64,000 nt of DNA from Actinoplanes sp. L3-i22 (GCF_019704555.1 NZ_AP024745.1:10715501-10779500); one strand, 5' to 3'; positions 33,845-43,343 are shown, counted from the first letter of the stretch. Made by a program: numbers and translations. Notes: generated from the sequence alone by a model not told the origin.

Positions 33845-34201
33845 TCAGACAGTCTGCTTCTCGCGAAGCTCCTTGATCTTGGCCTTCTTGCCCCGCAGCT
33901 CACGCAGGTAGTAGAGCTTGGCGCGGCGGACGTCACCACGGGTGACGACCTCGATCTTGTCGATCACCGGGCTGTTGAACGGGTAGGTCCGCTCGACGCC
34001 GACACCGAAGCTGATCTTGCGGATCTTGAAGGTCTCGCGCAGGCCACTGCCCTGACGACCGATAACGACGCCCTGGAAGACCTGGACACGGGAACGGTTG
34101 CCCTCGACGACCCGGGCGTACACCTTGAGGGTGTCACCGGCGCGGAAGTCGGGGAGGTCGGTGCGCTGCGACTGGGAGTCGAGCTCATCCAGCGTGTTCA
34201 T
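33845..34201 (-). CDS. rplS: 50S ribosomal protein L19
   Basis: 118 residues: [60 protein letters not shown] and the C-terminal [20 protein letters not shown] are typical. L19 sits at the subunit interface. It is separated from trmD by 123 bp with a hairpin, so it may have its own control. Confidence 0.98.
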   Translation of the reverse strand: MNTLDELDSQSQRTDLPDFRAGDTLKVYARVVEGNRSRVQVFQGVVIGRQGSGLRETFKIRKISFGVGVERTYPFNSPVIDKIEVVTRGDVRRAKLYYLRELRGKKAKIKELREKQTV

Positions 34202-34260
34202 CGCTGCATCCTTGTAGAACTAAAGCGCACCGGGTGTTCGGCGCGCGGATGAGTACTTCT

Positions 34261-34284
34261 GACCCCCCGCGACATCAGGGGGTC
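34261..34284 (-). promoter_or_regulatory. Hairpin in the trmD-rplS spacer
   Basis: The 7-bp stem GACCCCC / GGGGGTC with a 10-nt loop lies 60 bp upstream of rplS. It could be a terminator of trmD or a leader element of rplS. Confidence 0.4.
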
Positions 34285-34324
34285 CTCGTCGCACCGCACG
34301 GCGTGAGGCGAGACGGCAACCTCC

Positions 34325-35089
34325 CTACTTTGCCACACCGGGTGGCGGGAGCTCCAATCCGGCCTCGGCCAGCGCCTTCCGATCCTTCTTGTCCAGATTC
34401 TCGGAAGGGTAGGAGGCGAAGAGGTCCGGCCTCCGGGCCGAGGTGCGCAAGAGGCTTTCGGTACGGCGCCACCGGGCGATCCGCCCGTGATCCCCGGACC
34501 GCAGCACGTCCGGCACCTCGCGCTCCCGCCAGGCCGCCGGCTTCGTGTAGACCGGGGCCTCCAGCAGGCCGGCCGCGTGGGACTCCTCGGTCAGCGAGTC
34601 CGCGTTGCCGAGCACGCCGGGCAGCAGCCGGGTGATCGCCTCCATGATCACGATGACCGCGACCTCGCCACCGAACAGCACGTAGTCGCCGAGGGAGACC
34701 TCGCGCACCGGCATCCGGTCCGCGGCGTCGTCGATCACCCGCTGGTCGATGCCCTCGTACCGGCCGCACGCGAAGACCAGGTGCGGCAGCGCGGCCAGCT
34801 CGTACGCGTCGGCCTGGGTGAACGGGCGGCCGACCGGGGACGGGATGACCAGGGTCGCCCCGGGTGCGGCGACCGCGTCCAGCGCCTCGCCCCACGGCTC
34901 CGGGCGCATCACCATGCCGGGGCCGCCGCCGTACGGGCTGTCGTCCACCGTCCGGTGCACGTCATGGGTCCAGGTGCGCAGGTCGTGCACGGTGAGATCG
35001 AGCGTCCCGGTGCTCCGCGCCTTGCCGATCAGCGAGAGGTCGAGCGGGGCGAAGTAGTCCGGGAAGATCGAGACGATGTCGACCTTCAC
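34325..35089 (-). CDS. trmD: tRNA (guanine-N1)-methyltransferase
   Basis: 254 residues. It methylates G37 of tRNAs and prevents +1 frameshifting. It is a SPOUT knot enzyme: [53 protein letters not shown] and [20 protein letters not shown] (SAM-binding knot). The start overlaps rimM (ATGA). It belongs to the rpsP-KH-rimM-trmD operon. Confidence 0.98.
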   Translation of the reverse strand: MKVDIVSIFPDYFAPLDLSLIGKARSTGTLDLTVHDLRTWTHDVHRTVDDSPYGGGPGMVMRPEPWGEALDAVAAPGATLVIPSPVGRPFTQADAYELAALPHLVFACGRYEGIDQRVIDDAADRMPVREVSLGDYVLFGGEVAVIVIMEAITRLLPGVLGNADSLTEESHAAGLLEAPVYTKPAAWREREVPDVLRSGDHGRIARWRRTESLLRTSARRPDLFASYPSENLDKKDRKALAEAGLELPPPGVAK

Positions 35090-35655
35090 AGATCCAGCAG
35101 TCCTTCGGGAAGGTCGACCACCACACGGCCACCGGCCAGGTCCACGGTCGGGACGATCGCCATCACGAACGGGATGAGCGCGGTCCCGCCTTCCGGCTTG
35201 GCCAGGACGATCAGGTCCGACGACGGCGCGTGGTCGATCCGCTGCACGGTGCCGAGCACGGCCCCGTCGAGCGACTCCACGCGCAGCCCGACCAACTGGT
35301 GGTCGTGGAACTCCTCCGGGTCCTCCGGGGGTGCCATGTCGGCGCTGTCCAGCTGCAGGTACACGCCGCGCATCGCCTCGGCGACGTTGCGGTCGTGGAT
35401 GCCCTCGAAGACGGCGATGCCCCGGCCCTGATGCCAGCGGATCGACTCGAGAGTGAGTTGTTTCGGAACTTCGAAGAGAGCCCCGGGGGCGGGCGCGGCC
35501 GCCGGGCCGGTGCTCACCCGGCGGTCCCGGGGGACCTCCGTGGTGAACACCTGCCCGGCGGTGAAGCGTGCCTCGGGCTCATCGGTCCGCACGACCACCG
35601 AGACCTCGCCCCGGATGCCGTGCGGTTTGCCGATCTGGCCGACGACGAGCAGCAT
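35086..35655 (-). CDS. rimM: 16S rRNA processing protein RimM
   Basis: 189 residues. The N-terminal RimM beta-barrel starts [20 protein letters not shown]; the C-terminal PRC-barrel is [19 protein letters not shown] through [16 protein letters not shown]. It helps 30S assembly through S19. A 15-residue Ala/Pro insert ([14 protein letters not shown]) separates strands of the first barrel. It lies 3 bp after the KH gene. Confidence 0.96.
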   Translation of the reverse strand: MLLVVGQIGKPHGIRGEVSVVVRTDEPEARFTAGQVFTTEVPRDRRVSTGPAAAPAPGALFEVPKQLTLESIRWHQGRGIAVFEGIHDRNVAEAMRGVYLQLDSADMAPPEDPEEFHDHQLVGLRVESLDGAVLGTVQRIDHAPSSDLIVLAKPEGGTALIPFVMAIVPTVDLAGGRVVVDLPEGLLDL

Positions 35656-35658
35656 CGA

Positions 35659-35916
35659 TCAGTACGCGTCGACGATGTCGACGCGGATACCGCGCCCACC
35701 GATCGACCCGATCACCTGACGCAACGCCTTGGCCGTACGCCCGCCGCGCCCGATGACCGTTCCCAGGTCCTCGGGGTGCACACGGACCTCGAGCCGCTTG
35801 CCGCGGCGCGAGTCGACCAGGCGAACCCGGACGTCGTCCGGGTTGTCGACGATGCCCTTGACGAGGTGCTCCAGCGCCGGCCGGAGCGCCCCGTCAGCTC
35901 GCGTCGGCGCCGGCAC
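35659..35916 (-). CDS. KH-domain RNA-binding protein (KhpA-type)
   Basis: About 85 residues from GTG 35916. The type II KH fold is [20 protein letters not shown], then [20 protein letters not shown] (GxxG loop IGRGGR) and [20 protein letters not shown]. Homologues normally begin at LRPALEHL; here that point has no start codon (CTC), and the first in-frame start is GTG 35916, 23 bp inside rpsP. This predicts an N-terminal extension (PAPTRADGA) and translation by re-initiation from rpsP. KhpA homologues affect cell size and small-RNA stability in Gram-positives. Confidence 0.9.
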   Translation of the reverse strand: MPAPTRADGALRPALEHLVKGIVDNPDDVRVRLVDSRRGKRLEVRVHPEDLGTVIGRGGRTAKALRQVIGSIGGRGIRVDIVDAY

Positions 35917-36421
35917 CGGCCGGGTCCTCCGCCGTCTCGGCGACAGCCTCACGGGTCGGCTCGGCGGCCTCGGCGGGCTTCGACTCGGCAGCCGGCTTCT
36001 CAGCCGCAGCCTTCTCGGCGGCGGGCTTCTCAGCCTTGGCCTTCTTCGGCGTGGTGGCCGGCTTGGTGGTCTCGGCGAGCCCCAGGGCAGCCTTGGCCTC
36101 CGCCTCGTACACCTCGGTCTTGCTCTGCTTGCTCGGCGCGACCAGCAGCGGCGGCGGAGCCGGCAGGTTCTTGAACTTCTGCCAGTCGCCGGTCTTCTCC
36201 AGGATGCGCTGCACCGGCTCGGACGGCTGCGCGCCGACGGAGAGCCAGTACTGCACACGCTCGGACTTGACCTCGATCACCGAGGGGTGTTCCTTCGGCT
36301 GGTAGATGCCGATGTACTCGATGGCGCGACCGTCACGCTTGGTGCGCGAGTCGGCGACGACGATGCGGTACTGCGGGTTGCGGATCTTGCCCATCCGCAG
36401 GAGCCGGATCTTAACGGCCAC
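35894..36421 (-). CDS. rpsP: 30S ribosomal protein S16 with long C-terminal tail
   Basis: 175 residues. The S16 core is the first 85: [60 protein letters not shown]. Then comes a 70-residue Ala/Lys/Glu/Pro tail (for example [20 protein letters not shown]). Such tails occur in other actinobacteria but this one is long. It is the first gene of rpsP-KH-rimM-trmD, and the tail region carries the KH start codon. Confidence 0.97.
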   Translation of the reverse strand: MAVKIRLLRMGKIRNPQYRIVVADSRTKRDGRAIEYIGIYQPKEHPSVIEVKSERVQYWLSVGAQPSEPVQRILEKTGDWQKFKNLPAPPPLLVAPSKQSKTEVYEAEAKAALGLAETTKPATTPKKAKAEKPAAEKAAAEKPAAESKPAEAAEPTREAVAETAEDPAGAGADAS

Positions 36422-36587
36422 GGTTTATTCGCTCCTGATGACTGCGTGGGTGAGCCGACCGGACACCACGTGGGGATGCGGGACCGATGCCTCGTGGATT
36501 GGCAATGCGAGAGGGGTTAGAGGGCGCCTCACGACATGCCGGATACCAACAAGCCATTCTGCCAGATGGGAGGCCGGGAATCCCAAC

Positions 36588-36607
36588 CGGGTGGCAGCGA
36601 CCACCCG
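36588..36607. terminator. Weak hairpin downstream of proS
   Basis: CGGGTGG / CCACCCG (7 bp, 6-nt loop) lies 22 bp after the proS stop, in the 207-bp gap between proS and rpsP. No T-run is seen. The rest of the gap carries the rpsP promoter region without a motif I can place. Confidence 0.4.
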
Positions 36608-36628
36608 ACCCCCGTCAAAAGCCATTTC

Positions 36629-38035
36629 TCAGTACGAACGGCCCAGGTACGCGATCAGGTCCGGCTCCTCGTCCGACTCCGGCATGGTGCCGTCCTCGCG
36701 GGTCAGGCAGCGGACCGTGACGGCCTTGCCGTTCGCCTGCTTCTCGCCGGCCTCGCCGACCGCCGACCACGGCACCCGGGCCCAGCCGGTCTGCGATGCC
36801 TCGATCGCCTCGTCCAGCGTCTTCACGTCGACGGTGCGCTCGACCCGGAACGCCAGCGCGTCGTCGTAGAGCCGCTGCTGGTCGGCCTTGAGCGCGGCGA
36901 CCACCGCGTTGGCCACCTCGGCCAGGGCGATCGGCGACTTCGAGCCGTCCACCCGGCGGGCCACCACCGCGTTGCCGTTGGCCAGGTCCCGCGGACCGAC
37001 CTCGACCCGGATCGGGATGCCCTGCAGTTCGGCGTCGACCGCCCGGCGACCGAAGGGGATGTCGCTGCGGTCGTCGAGTTTCACCCGTACACCCGCGGTT
37101 TTGAGATCGTCGCGGAGCTGGGTGGCCGCCTCGGTGACGCCCTCGCCTGCCTTGACCACCATGATCTGGACCTGGATCGGCGCCAGCCGCGGCGGCAGCC
37201 GCAGGCCGTTGTCGTCGCCGTGCACCATGATCAGGCCGCCCAGCATCCGCGTCGAGGTGCCCCACGACGTGGTCCAGGCGTGCTCGACGGTGCGCTCGGC
37301 GGACGAGTAGGTGATGTCGAACGCCTTCGCGAAGTTCTGCCCGAGCTCGTGCGAGGTGCCCATCTGCAGCGCCTTGCCGTCGCCCATCATGGCCTCGACG
37401 GTCATCGTGTTGGTCGCGCCGGCGAACCGCTCGCCCTTGGTCTTGCGGCCGGGCACCACCGGGATCGCCAGGATCTCCTCCATAAACGCCTGGTAGACGT
37501 TGTGGTGGATGTCACGGGCGTGGTCCCGGGCGTCCTGCTCGGTGGCGTGCGCGGTGTGCCCCTCCTGCCAGAGGAACTCGGTGGTCCGCAGGAAGGTCCG
37601 CGGGCGCAGCTCCCAGCGGACCACGTTGGCCCACTGGTTGAGCAGCAGCGGCAGGTCCCGGTACGAGTCGACCCACTTGGCCATGAACTCGCCGATCACG
37701 GTCTCGCTGGTGGGGCGCACCACGAGCGGCTCGGCGAGCTGCTTGCCGCCGGCGTGGGTGACCACGGCCAGCTCCGGCGAGAAGCCCTCGACGTGGTCGG
37801 CCTCACGGCGCAGGTAGCTCTCCGGGATGAAGAGCGGGAAGTACGCGTTCTGTACGCCCTGGTCCTTGATCCGGGCGTCCATGTCGGCCTGCATGCGCTC
37901 CCAGATGGCGTAGCCGACCGGCCGGATCACCATCGTGCCGCGCACCGGGCCGTTGTCGGCGAGTTGCGCCTTGGCGATGAGGTCCTGGTACCAGCGGGGG
38001 AAGTCCTCCGCACGGGGAGTGAGCACGCGAGCCAT
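36629..38035 (-). CDS. proS: Prolyl-tRNA synthetase (type 3, archaeal/eukaryotic-like)
   Basis: 468 residues. Class II motifs are present: motif 1 around YAIWERMQADMDARIKDQGV, motif 2 FLRTTEFLWQEGHTAHATEQ, motif 3 within SSWGTSTRMLGG-like text (TTSWGTSTRMLGGLIMVHGD). The anticodon-binding domain follows (IQVQIMVVKAGEGVTEAA). The lack of an editing insertion and the short length identify the archaeal-type ProS, common in actinobacteria. The C-terminus ends YLGRSY with an aromatic, as in that type. ATG 38035 is the start; upstream in-frame text overlaps the divergent sigma factor. Confidence 0.96.
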   Translation of the reverse strand: MARVLTPRAEDFPRWYQDLIAKAQLADNGPVRGTMVIRPVGYAIWERMQADMDARIKDQGVQNAYFPLFIPESYLRREADHVEGFSPELAVVTHAGGKQLAEPLVVRPTSETVIGEFMAKWVDSYRDLPLLLNQWANVVRWELRPRTFLRTTEFLWQEGHTAHATEQDARDHARDIHHNVYQAFMEEILAIPVVPGRKTKGERFAGATNTMTVEAMMGDGKALQMGTSHELGQNFAKAFDITYSSAERTVEHAWTTSWGTSTRMLGGLIMVHGDDNGLRLPPRLAPIQVQIMVVKAGEGVTEAATQLRDDLKTAGVRVKLDDRSDIPFGRRAVDAELQGIPIRVEVGPRDLANGNAVVARRVDGSKSPIALAEVANAVVAALKADQQRLYDDALAFRVERTVDVKTLDEAIEASQTGWARVPWSAVGEAGEKQANGKAVTVRCLTREDGTMPESDEEPDLIAYLGRSY

Positions 38036-38118
38036 GAGGCAGCATCCTAGTCTCGCCCCGAGCGCAACCAGCCGGGTGGGCATCCCGTGTCCCTCTGCGG
38101 AGAAGGACGGGGTGACGG

Positions 38119-38604
38119 ATGGATTTCGACGGCTTCTACCGGGACACCTCCCGGCGGCTGCTGCGATACGCGTACGGACTGACCGGCGATCCGGGCGAGG
38201 CACAGGACCTGGTCCAGGAGGCCTACGCCCGGGCGTGGCAGCGATGGCGCAAGGTTTCCGGCTATCAGGATCCGGAGGCGTGGCTGCGGCTGGTGGTGAA
38301 CCGGCTCTCGGCCGACCGGTGGCGCCGGATCGGGGTCCGCCGGACCCGGGCCGCGGCCGAACCACCCCTCGACCCGGTGAGCCCGCCGTCCGAGGACGTG
38401 GTGCTGCTGGTCCGGGCGATGCGGGCGCTGCCGGACACGCAGCGGCGCGCGCTCGCCCTGCACTACCTGCTGGATCGTTCGATCGCCGAGATCGCGGCCG
38501 AGACCGGGACCTCGCTCGGCACCGTCAAGTCCTGGCTGTCCCGGGGCCGCGCCGCGCTCGCGGTCGCCCTGGGCACCGAGGAAGGAGCTCGCCGTGTCCA
38601 CTGA
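38119..38604 (+). CDS. ECF RNA polymerase sigma factor (SigE-family, SigE/Sig-70 regions 2 and 4)
   Basis: 161 residues. Region 2 contains RRLLRYAYGLTGDPGEAQDL followed by VQEAYARAWQRW; region 4 is ALHYLLDRSIAEIAAETGTS then LGTVKSWLSRGRAAL. There is no extra C-terminal domain. The 3' end overlaps the next gene by 11 bp, so the two are co-translated; that partner has the layout of a membrane-bound regulator of the sigma factor. Promoter targets are unknown. It is divergent from proS with 83 bp between. Confidence 0.93.
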   Translation: MDFDGFYRDTSRRLLRYAYGLTGDPGEAQDLVQEAYARAWQRWRKVSGYQDPEAWLRLVVNRLSADRWRRIGVRRTRAAAEPPLDPVSPPSEDVVLLVRAMRALPDTQRRALALHYLLDRSIAEIAAETGTSLGTVKSWLSRGRAALAVALGTEEGARRVH

Positions 38605-40012
38605 ACTGGACGACCTGTTCACGGCGCTGAGCCGGCAGGCCGACGCGCTCCCGATCGGCACCGCCTCGCAGGCCCGCCGCCGGGGCGAGCAGCGCCGCGC
38701 GCGGTCTCGGGCAGTGCTGGCCACCACCGCCGCGGTGGTGCTGATCCTGACCGGGGTGGGGGTGGTCAACGCCAAGCGGCACCGGGGTGCGGAGCCGATC
38801 CTGCCGGCCACCACCCCGACCCGGGTCCGCGGTATGACCCCGGTCGGGTCGCCGGTGCAGCCGCCGGCCGGGCAGACGTTCACCTCGGCGCGGATCTCCG
38901 GGACCCGGGTGATCGGGTACACCGGCTCCACGGTGGTCGCGCTGGACGCCACGACCGGGCGGACCGTCTGGACCCTGCCCGGGCTGGACGCGACCTACCG
39001 CGGCGTGGCCACCTCGGAGAACGCGGTCCTGCTGCTGCGCCAGACCGGGACGAGCGACGAGCCGACCGCGCCGGTCACCCGGGTCCTGGAGATCCACGAC
39101 CCGGCCACCGGCGCGAAGCGCTGGGAACTGAAGCACACCTCCGCCGACCAGCTCGTGCTGCACCGGGACACGCTGGTCCGGCTGGTCGACGGCGGGCGGC
39201 TCGAGGCGTACGACCTGGCCACCGGCCAGACGCGCTGGGTGTCCCGGTCGGACGCGGTGCTGGTCAGCGGGATGCGGACCGAGGCGGACGCGTCCGAGGA
39301 CGCCGACGGGGGCCTGCTGGACCCGGCGACCGGCAAGGTCTTCCCGTACCGCGACGACCGGGTGGTCACGGTCACCGCGCCGGGCCGGGTGGTGATCCGC
39401 GACATCCACACCGGCAAGGTCCGCTCGGCGGTCCAGGGCCGGCCGGAGCCACAGGGGCTGTTCGCGTACGAGGGGATGGTCTACACCGAGCAGTCCGGCA
39501 CCGAGGGCCGGGCGATCGGCACCCCGTCCAAGATCGTCTACGAGCCGAAGCCGCCCTGGTACCTGGAGGCCGCGTTCCCGTGCGGGCACGACCGGCTCTG
39601 CGCGTACGAGTCCAGCTCGGAAACCGACATGCGGCTGACCATGGTCGACGCGACCACCGGACAGGTGCTGCGGACCACCACGGCGGTGCCGTTGACCGGC
39701 AGCACCGGGGTCCGGCTCGGCCACGTCATGACCAGCAGCGGGACCGGCAGCGGGACCGCGCTCTACGACGAGAGCGGGCAGGCCCGGTACTCGGACCGCG
39801 GGATCGGCGGGTTCGTCGACGACGGCAACGCGCTGACCCTGACCCGGGACGCCGGCGACGGGCGGTTCACCGCCCGGGGCGTCTCCAACATCGACTTCCG
39901 CGCGGTCACGCTCGGGACGATGCCGGAGATCGCCGGCCGGTGCGACTGGACCGCGGACCTGCTCACCTGCCCGACCCAGCAGGGCCTCTACACCTGGCGG
40001 TTCACCCGCTGA
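38594..40012 (+). CDS. Membrane-anchored PQQ-like beta-propeller protein, possible anti-sigma partner
   Basis: 472 residues. A cytoplasmic N-terminus of about 45 (TELDDLFTALSRQADALPIG) is followed by one membrane helix (AVLATTAAVVLILTGVGVVN, about 48-65) and an extracellular beta-propeller with PQQ/WD-like repeats: STVVALDATTGRTVWTLPGL, RVLEIHDPATGAKRWELKH, RLEAYDLATGQTRWVSRS. No zinc anti-sigma motif (HxxxCxxC) is present in the short head. Its head could bind the sigma factor and its propeller could sense an external signal, but this rests only on gene overlap and topology. GTG 38594 lies 11 bp within the sigma gene. Confidence 0.85.
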   Translation: MSTELDDLFTALSRQADALPIGTASQARRRGEQRRARSRAVLATTAAVVLILTGVGVVNAKRHRGAEPILPATTPTRVRGMTPVGSPVQPPAGQTFTSARISGTRVIGYTGSTVVALDATTGRTVWTLPGLDATYRGVATSENAVLLLRQTGTSDEPTAPVTRVLEIHDPATGAKRWELKHTSADQLVLHRDTLVRLVDGGRLEAYDLATGQTRWVSRSDAVLVSGMRTEADASEDADGGLLDPATGKVFPYRDDRVVTVTAPGRVVIRDIHTGKVRSAVQGRPEPQGLFAYEGMVYTEQSGTEGRAIGTPSKIVYEPKPPWYLEAAFPCGHDRLCAYESSSETDMRLTMVDATTGQVLRTTTAVPLTGSTGVRLGHVMTSSGTGSGTALYDESGQARYSDRGIGGFVDDGNALTLTRDAGDGRFTARGVSNIDFRAVTLGTMPEIAGRCDWTADLLTCPTQQGLYTWRFTR

Positions 40013-40028
40013 CGGCCTGTTTGGCGGC

Positions 40029-41108
40029 TCATTTGATGACGGCGCCCCGCAGCACGATGCGGCGGGGCGCCCGCACCACCCGCAGGTCCTTGCGCGGGTC
40101 GGCGTCGTAGACCACCAGGTCGGCCAGGCCACCCTCGACCAGGCCGCCGAAGCCCAGCCACTCCCGGGCCCGCCAGGACGCCGCGGCGAGCACGTCCACC
40201 GCCGGGATCCCGGCGTCCTCGTGCAGGTAGAGCATCTCCTCGGCGGCCAGCCCGTGCCGGATCCCGCCGCCCGCGTCGGTGCCCACGTAGATCGGCACGC
40301 CCGCCTCGTAGGCCGCGCGCACCACGTCGGGGAAGTTGTCCCGCAGCGCGATCATGTGATCCGCGTACCCGGCGAACTTCTCCCGCGCCTGGTCCGCGAT
40401 CGTCCCGAACGTCCGGATGTTGATCATCGTGGGCACCAGGGCGGTGCCCCGCCGGGCCATCTCGTCGATCAGCTCCAGGGACAGGCCGGTGCCGTGCTCC
40501 ACCGAGTCCACCCCGGCCTTCACCATCACCTCCACGCCCTCCTCGGAGAACGTGTGCACGGCAGCCCGGGCGCCCGCCGCGTGCGCGGCCTCGACCGCCG
40601 CGGTCATGGTCTTCGCGTCCCAGCTCGGCGCCAGGTCGCCGACCTCCCGGTCGATCCAGTCGCCGACCAGCTTCACCCAGCCGTTGCCGGCCTTGGCCTG
40701 CGCGGTCACCGCGGCGGCGACCTCCTCGGCGGCCACCTCCACGCCGATGTCCCGCAGGTAGCGGCGCGGGGCCGCGACGTGCCGGCCGGCGCGGGCCAGG
40801 CGGGGCACTCCGGGTTCGTCGTCCAATTCGGGGTACGGGTACGGCGAGCCCGCGTCCCGCAGCGCCAGCACCCCGGCGTCCCGGTCGACGTGGGCCAGCT
40901 CGCGGGCCTGGTCGAGGCTCTCGATCGGCTTCGCCCCGTAGGCGATCCCGAGGTGACAGTGCGCGTCGACCAGCCCCGGCACGATCCACCCGCCGTCACT
41001 GATCGTCTCGGCCCCGGCCACGGGCTCGAACGTCACCCGATCCCCGACCAGCCAGATGTCCCGAACCTCACCGTCCGGCAGGACCACCCCACGCACATGC
41101 AACGCCAT
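40029..41108 (-). CDS. Metal-dependent amidohydrolase
   Basis: 359 residues of the amidohydrolase superfamily (TIM barrel with a small beta-sandwich from both ends). The metal ligands are visible: VDAHCHLG (HxH near 48-50), Lys in NGWVKLVGDWID, His in AAVHTF, His in VEHGTGL, Asp in VGTDAGGGIRHG. The last strands are VEGGLADLVVYDADPRKDL. Substrate unknown; the family includes imidazolonepropionase-like enzymes. A homologous gene lies beside ffh in Mycobacterium (Rv2915c, from memory), so it belongs to the conserved neighbourhood. A Uma2 gene now separates it from ffh. Confidence 0.92.
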   Translation of the reverse strand: MALHVRGVVLPDGEVRDIWLVGDRVTFEPVAGAETISDGGWIVPGLVDAHCHLGIAYGAKPIESLDQARELAHVDRDAGVLALRDAGSPYPYPELDDEPGVPRLARAGRHVAAPRRYLRDIGVEVAAEEVAAAVTAQAKAGNGWVKLVGDWIDREVGDLAPSWDAKTMTAAVEAAHAAGARAAVHTFSEEGVEVMVKAGVDSVEHGTGLSLELIDEMARRGTALVPTMINIRTFGTIADQAREKFAGYADHMIALRDNFPDVVRAAYEAGVPIYVGTDAGGGIRHGLAAEEMLYLHEDAGIPAVDVLAAASWRAREWLGFGGLVEGGLADLVVYDADPRKDLRVVRAPRRIVLRGAVIK

Positions 41109-41125
41109 GGAACAGTCCTACCGGA

Positions 41126-41734
41126 TCAGGACTCCTCCTGCGCAGCCAGGATCTCATCACGCAGCACGGTCAGCGCCGCAACATCGATCTTTATCGGATA
41201 GGGAACTTCCGTTTCGAAGATCTTGTTGGTGCTGGTAACGAGGTCATAGCCGGTTTCACCCAGCCGGAACTCGCTCAGTTCGATGCCATCCGCGAAGGAG
41301 ATCGGATCAACGATCAGGTAGGTCTCGACGCCTGCCGCGGCAAAGATTCTGATCTTGCCCCACGTGTCACGAAAATGAGAACTCGGCGAGACGATCTCGA
41401 CCACGAGGATCGCCTTTTCGATGGGCGCCGGGGTACGCGCGAGCACACTCTTGCGGACAACCACGACGTCCGGCCTCGGCTCGTTGCCGCTGTCGACCTT
41501 CATCGAGTAGTCCGTCACGGGCAAAAACTCCTTGGGGCAATTCTGCTCCAAGATCGCGGCCAGCTTCTGGCCGAGTATCTGATGAATGCCAGTGGGGGAT
41601 GGCAAGACAAGCCTTCCGTCGATCAACTCATAACGGAGATCCGGCGGAAGGCTGGCCAGGTCGTCAACGGTCCAATCGTCCTTGTCGGGCGAGAACAGCC
41701 GCGGGTCGATAGGCGCGTGCAGGACAGCGGTCAT
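41126..41734 (-). CDS. Uma2-family PD-(D/E)XK nuclease-fold protein
   Basis: 202 residues. The core reads YELIDGRLVLPSPTGIHQIL, EPRPDVVVVRKS (catalytic Asp), AILVVEIVSPSSHFRDTWGK (ExK-type end). ATG 41734 has GAGGAGG 8 bp upstream; the frame is open to ATG 41764, less well supported. GC is lower than in its neighbours, and the family is very patchy in actinobacteria and cyanobacteria, so it is likely a recent arrival between ffh and the amidohydrolase. The function is unknown; it is often duplicated and may be a mobile or regulatory nuclease. Confidence 0.92.
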   Translation of the reverse strand: MTAVLHAPIDPRLFSPDKDDWTVDDLASLPPDLRYELIDGRLVLPSPTGIHQILGQKLAAILEQNCPKEFLPVTDYSMKVDSGNEPRPDVVVVRKSVLARTPAPIEKAILVVEIVSPSSHFRDTWGKIRIFAAAGVETYLIVDPISFADGIELSEFRLGETGYDLVTSTNKIFETEVPYPIKIDVAALTVLRDEILAAQEES

Positions 41735-41801
41735 GAGCTCCTCCTCGCTGGGATCGACACTCATGCTACTTGCCCCGCGACTAGTTGCGCCATGACTCGA
41801 T

Positions 41802-43343
41802 TCAGCGATCCTTGTCCTTCGGCTTCTGCAGCTTGTTGAAGTCGAGTTTCGGCAGCTTGAAGCCCGGCGGCATGCCACCCCCGGCGAGCGCGCCCGGGTC
41901 CAGCCCCGGCGGCAGCTGCGGCATCCCGCCCGGGAATCCGGCCGGCATCCCACCCCCACCCGTACGCGGGCGGTTGTTCTTGCCCTTGCGCTTGTTCTTC
42001 GAGCTCTTGGTGGCGCTGCGGCGGCCGCCCGGGAGGCCCATCATGCCGCTCATCTGCTTCATCATCTTCTGCGCGTCGGTGAAGCGGTTGAGCAGCTGGT
42101 TCACGTCCATCACGGTGACGCCGGAGCCGTTGGCGATGCGCAGCCGGCGGGACGCGTTGATGATTTTCGGCTCGGTGCGCTCCTTCGGCGTCATCGAGCG
42201 GATGATCGCGGTGACCCGGTCGAAGTGGCTGTCGTCGAGCTCGGCCAGCTGGTCCTTCATCTGGCCCATGCCCGGCATCATGCCGAGGATGTTGGCGATC
42301 GGGCCCATCCGCCGGACGGCGATCAGCTGGTCCAGGAAGTCCTCCAGCGTGAACTGCTCGCCACCGAGCAGCTTGCTGGTCATCTTCTCTTTTTGATCGT
42401 CATCGAAGGCCGCCTCGGCCTGCTCGATGAGGGTCAGCACGTCACCCATGCCGAGGATCCGGCTGGCCATCCGGTCCGGGTGGAAGACGTCGAAGTCCTC
42501 CAGCTTCTCACCGGTGGAGGCGAACAGGATCGGCTGGCCGGTGACGTGCCGGACGGAGAGCGCGGCGCCACCGCGGGCGTCGCCGTCGAGCTTGGAGAGG
42601 ACCACGCCGGTGACGCCGACGCCGTCGCGGAACGCCTCGGCGGTCTGCACCGCGTCCTGGCCGACCATGGCGTCGATGACGAAGATGACCTCGTCCGGGT
42701 TGACCGCGTCCCGGATGTCGCGGGCCTGCTGCATCATCTCCTCGTCGATGCCGAGACGCCCGGCGGTGTCGACGATGACGATGTCCTTCGCGGTGCGCTT
42801 GGCGACCTCGATGGAGTCCTTGGCGACCTTGACCGGGTCGCCGACGCCGCTGCCCGGCTCGGGCGCGTAGACGTCGACGCCGGCCCGGCCGCCGACCACC
42901 TGCAGCTGGTTGACCGCGTTGGGGCGCTGCAGGTCGGCGGCGACCAGCAGCGGCTGGTGACCCTGGCCCTTGAGCCAGCGCGACAGCTTGCCGGCCAACG
43001 TCGTCTTACCGGCGCCCTGGAGGCCGGCGAGCATGATGACGGTGGGCGGCTGCTTGGCGAAGACCAGGCGCCGCCCCTCACCACCGAGCGTGTTGATCAG
43101 CTCTTCGTGGACGATCTTGATGATCTGCTGGGCAGGGTTGAGGGCTTGGGATACCTCGGCGCCCCGCGCCCGCTCCTTCAAGCTGGCGACGAACGCCTTG
43201 ACCACCGGCAACGCCACGTCGGCCTCCAGCAACGCGAGACGGATCTCGCGTGCGGTGGCGTCGATGTCGGCATCGGTGAGTTTGCCTTTGCCGCGGAGCT
43301 TGGTGAAGATCCCGGACAGGCGGTCACTCAGGGTGTCAAACAC
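41802..43343 (-). CDS. ffh: Signal recognition particle protein Ffh
   Basis: 513 residues. The N domain (FDTLSDRLSGIFTKLRGKGK) is followed by the G domain with P-loop GLQGAGKTTLAGKLSRWL (about 107-115), VDTAGRLGID and LSKLDGDARGGAALSVRHVT. The M domain starts about 300 (FTLEDFLDQLIAVRRMGPIA) and has MNVNQL-like LLNRFTDAQKMMKQMSGMM. The C-terminus is Gly/Pro/Met-rich (GGGMPAGFPGGMPQLPPGLD) and Lys-rich. It delivers nascent membrane proteins to FtsY. In relatives glnD lies just upstream; here about 18.9 kb separates them. Confidence 0.97.
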   Translation of the reverse strand: MFDTLSDRLSGIFTKLRGKGKLTDADIDATAREIRLALLEADVALPVVKAFVASLKERARGAEVSQALNPAQQIIKIVHEELINTLGGEGRRLVFAKQPPTVIMLAGLQGAGKTTLAGKLSRWLKGQGHQPLLVAADLQRPNAVNQLQVVGGRAGVDVYAPEPGSGVGDPVKVAKDSIEVAKRTAKDIVIVDTAGRLGIDEEMMQQARDIRDAVNPDEVIFVIDAMVGQDAVQTAEAFRDGVGVTGVVLSKLDGDARGGAALSVRHVTGQPILFASTGEKLEDFDVFHPDRMASRILGMGDVLTLIEQAEAAFDDDQKEKMTSKLLGGEQFTLEDFLDQLIAVRRMGPIANILGMMPGMGQMKDQLAELDDSHFDRVTAIIRSMTPKERTEPKIINASRRLRIANGSGVTVMDVNQLLNRFTDAQKMMKQMSGMMGLPGGRRSATKSSKNKRKGKNNRPRTGGGGMPAGFPGGMPQLPPGLDPGALAGGGMPPGFKLPKLDFNKLQKPKDKDR

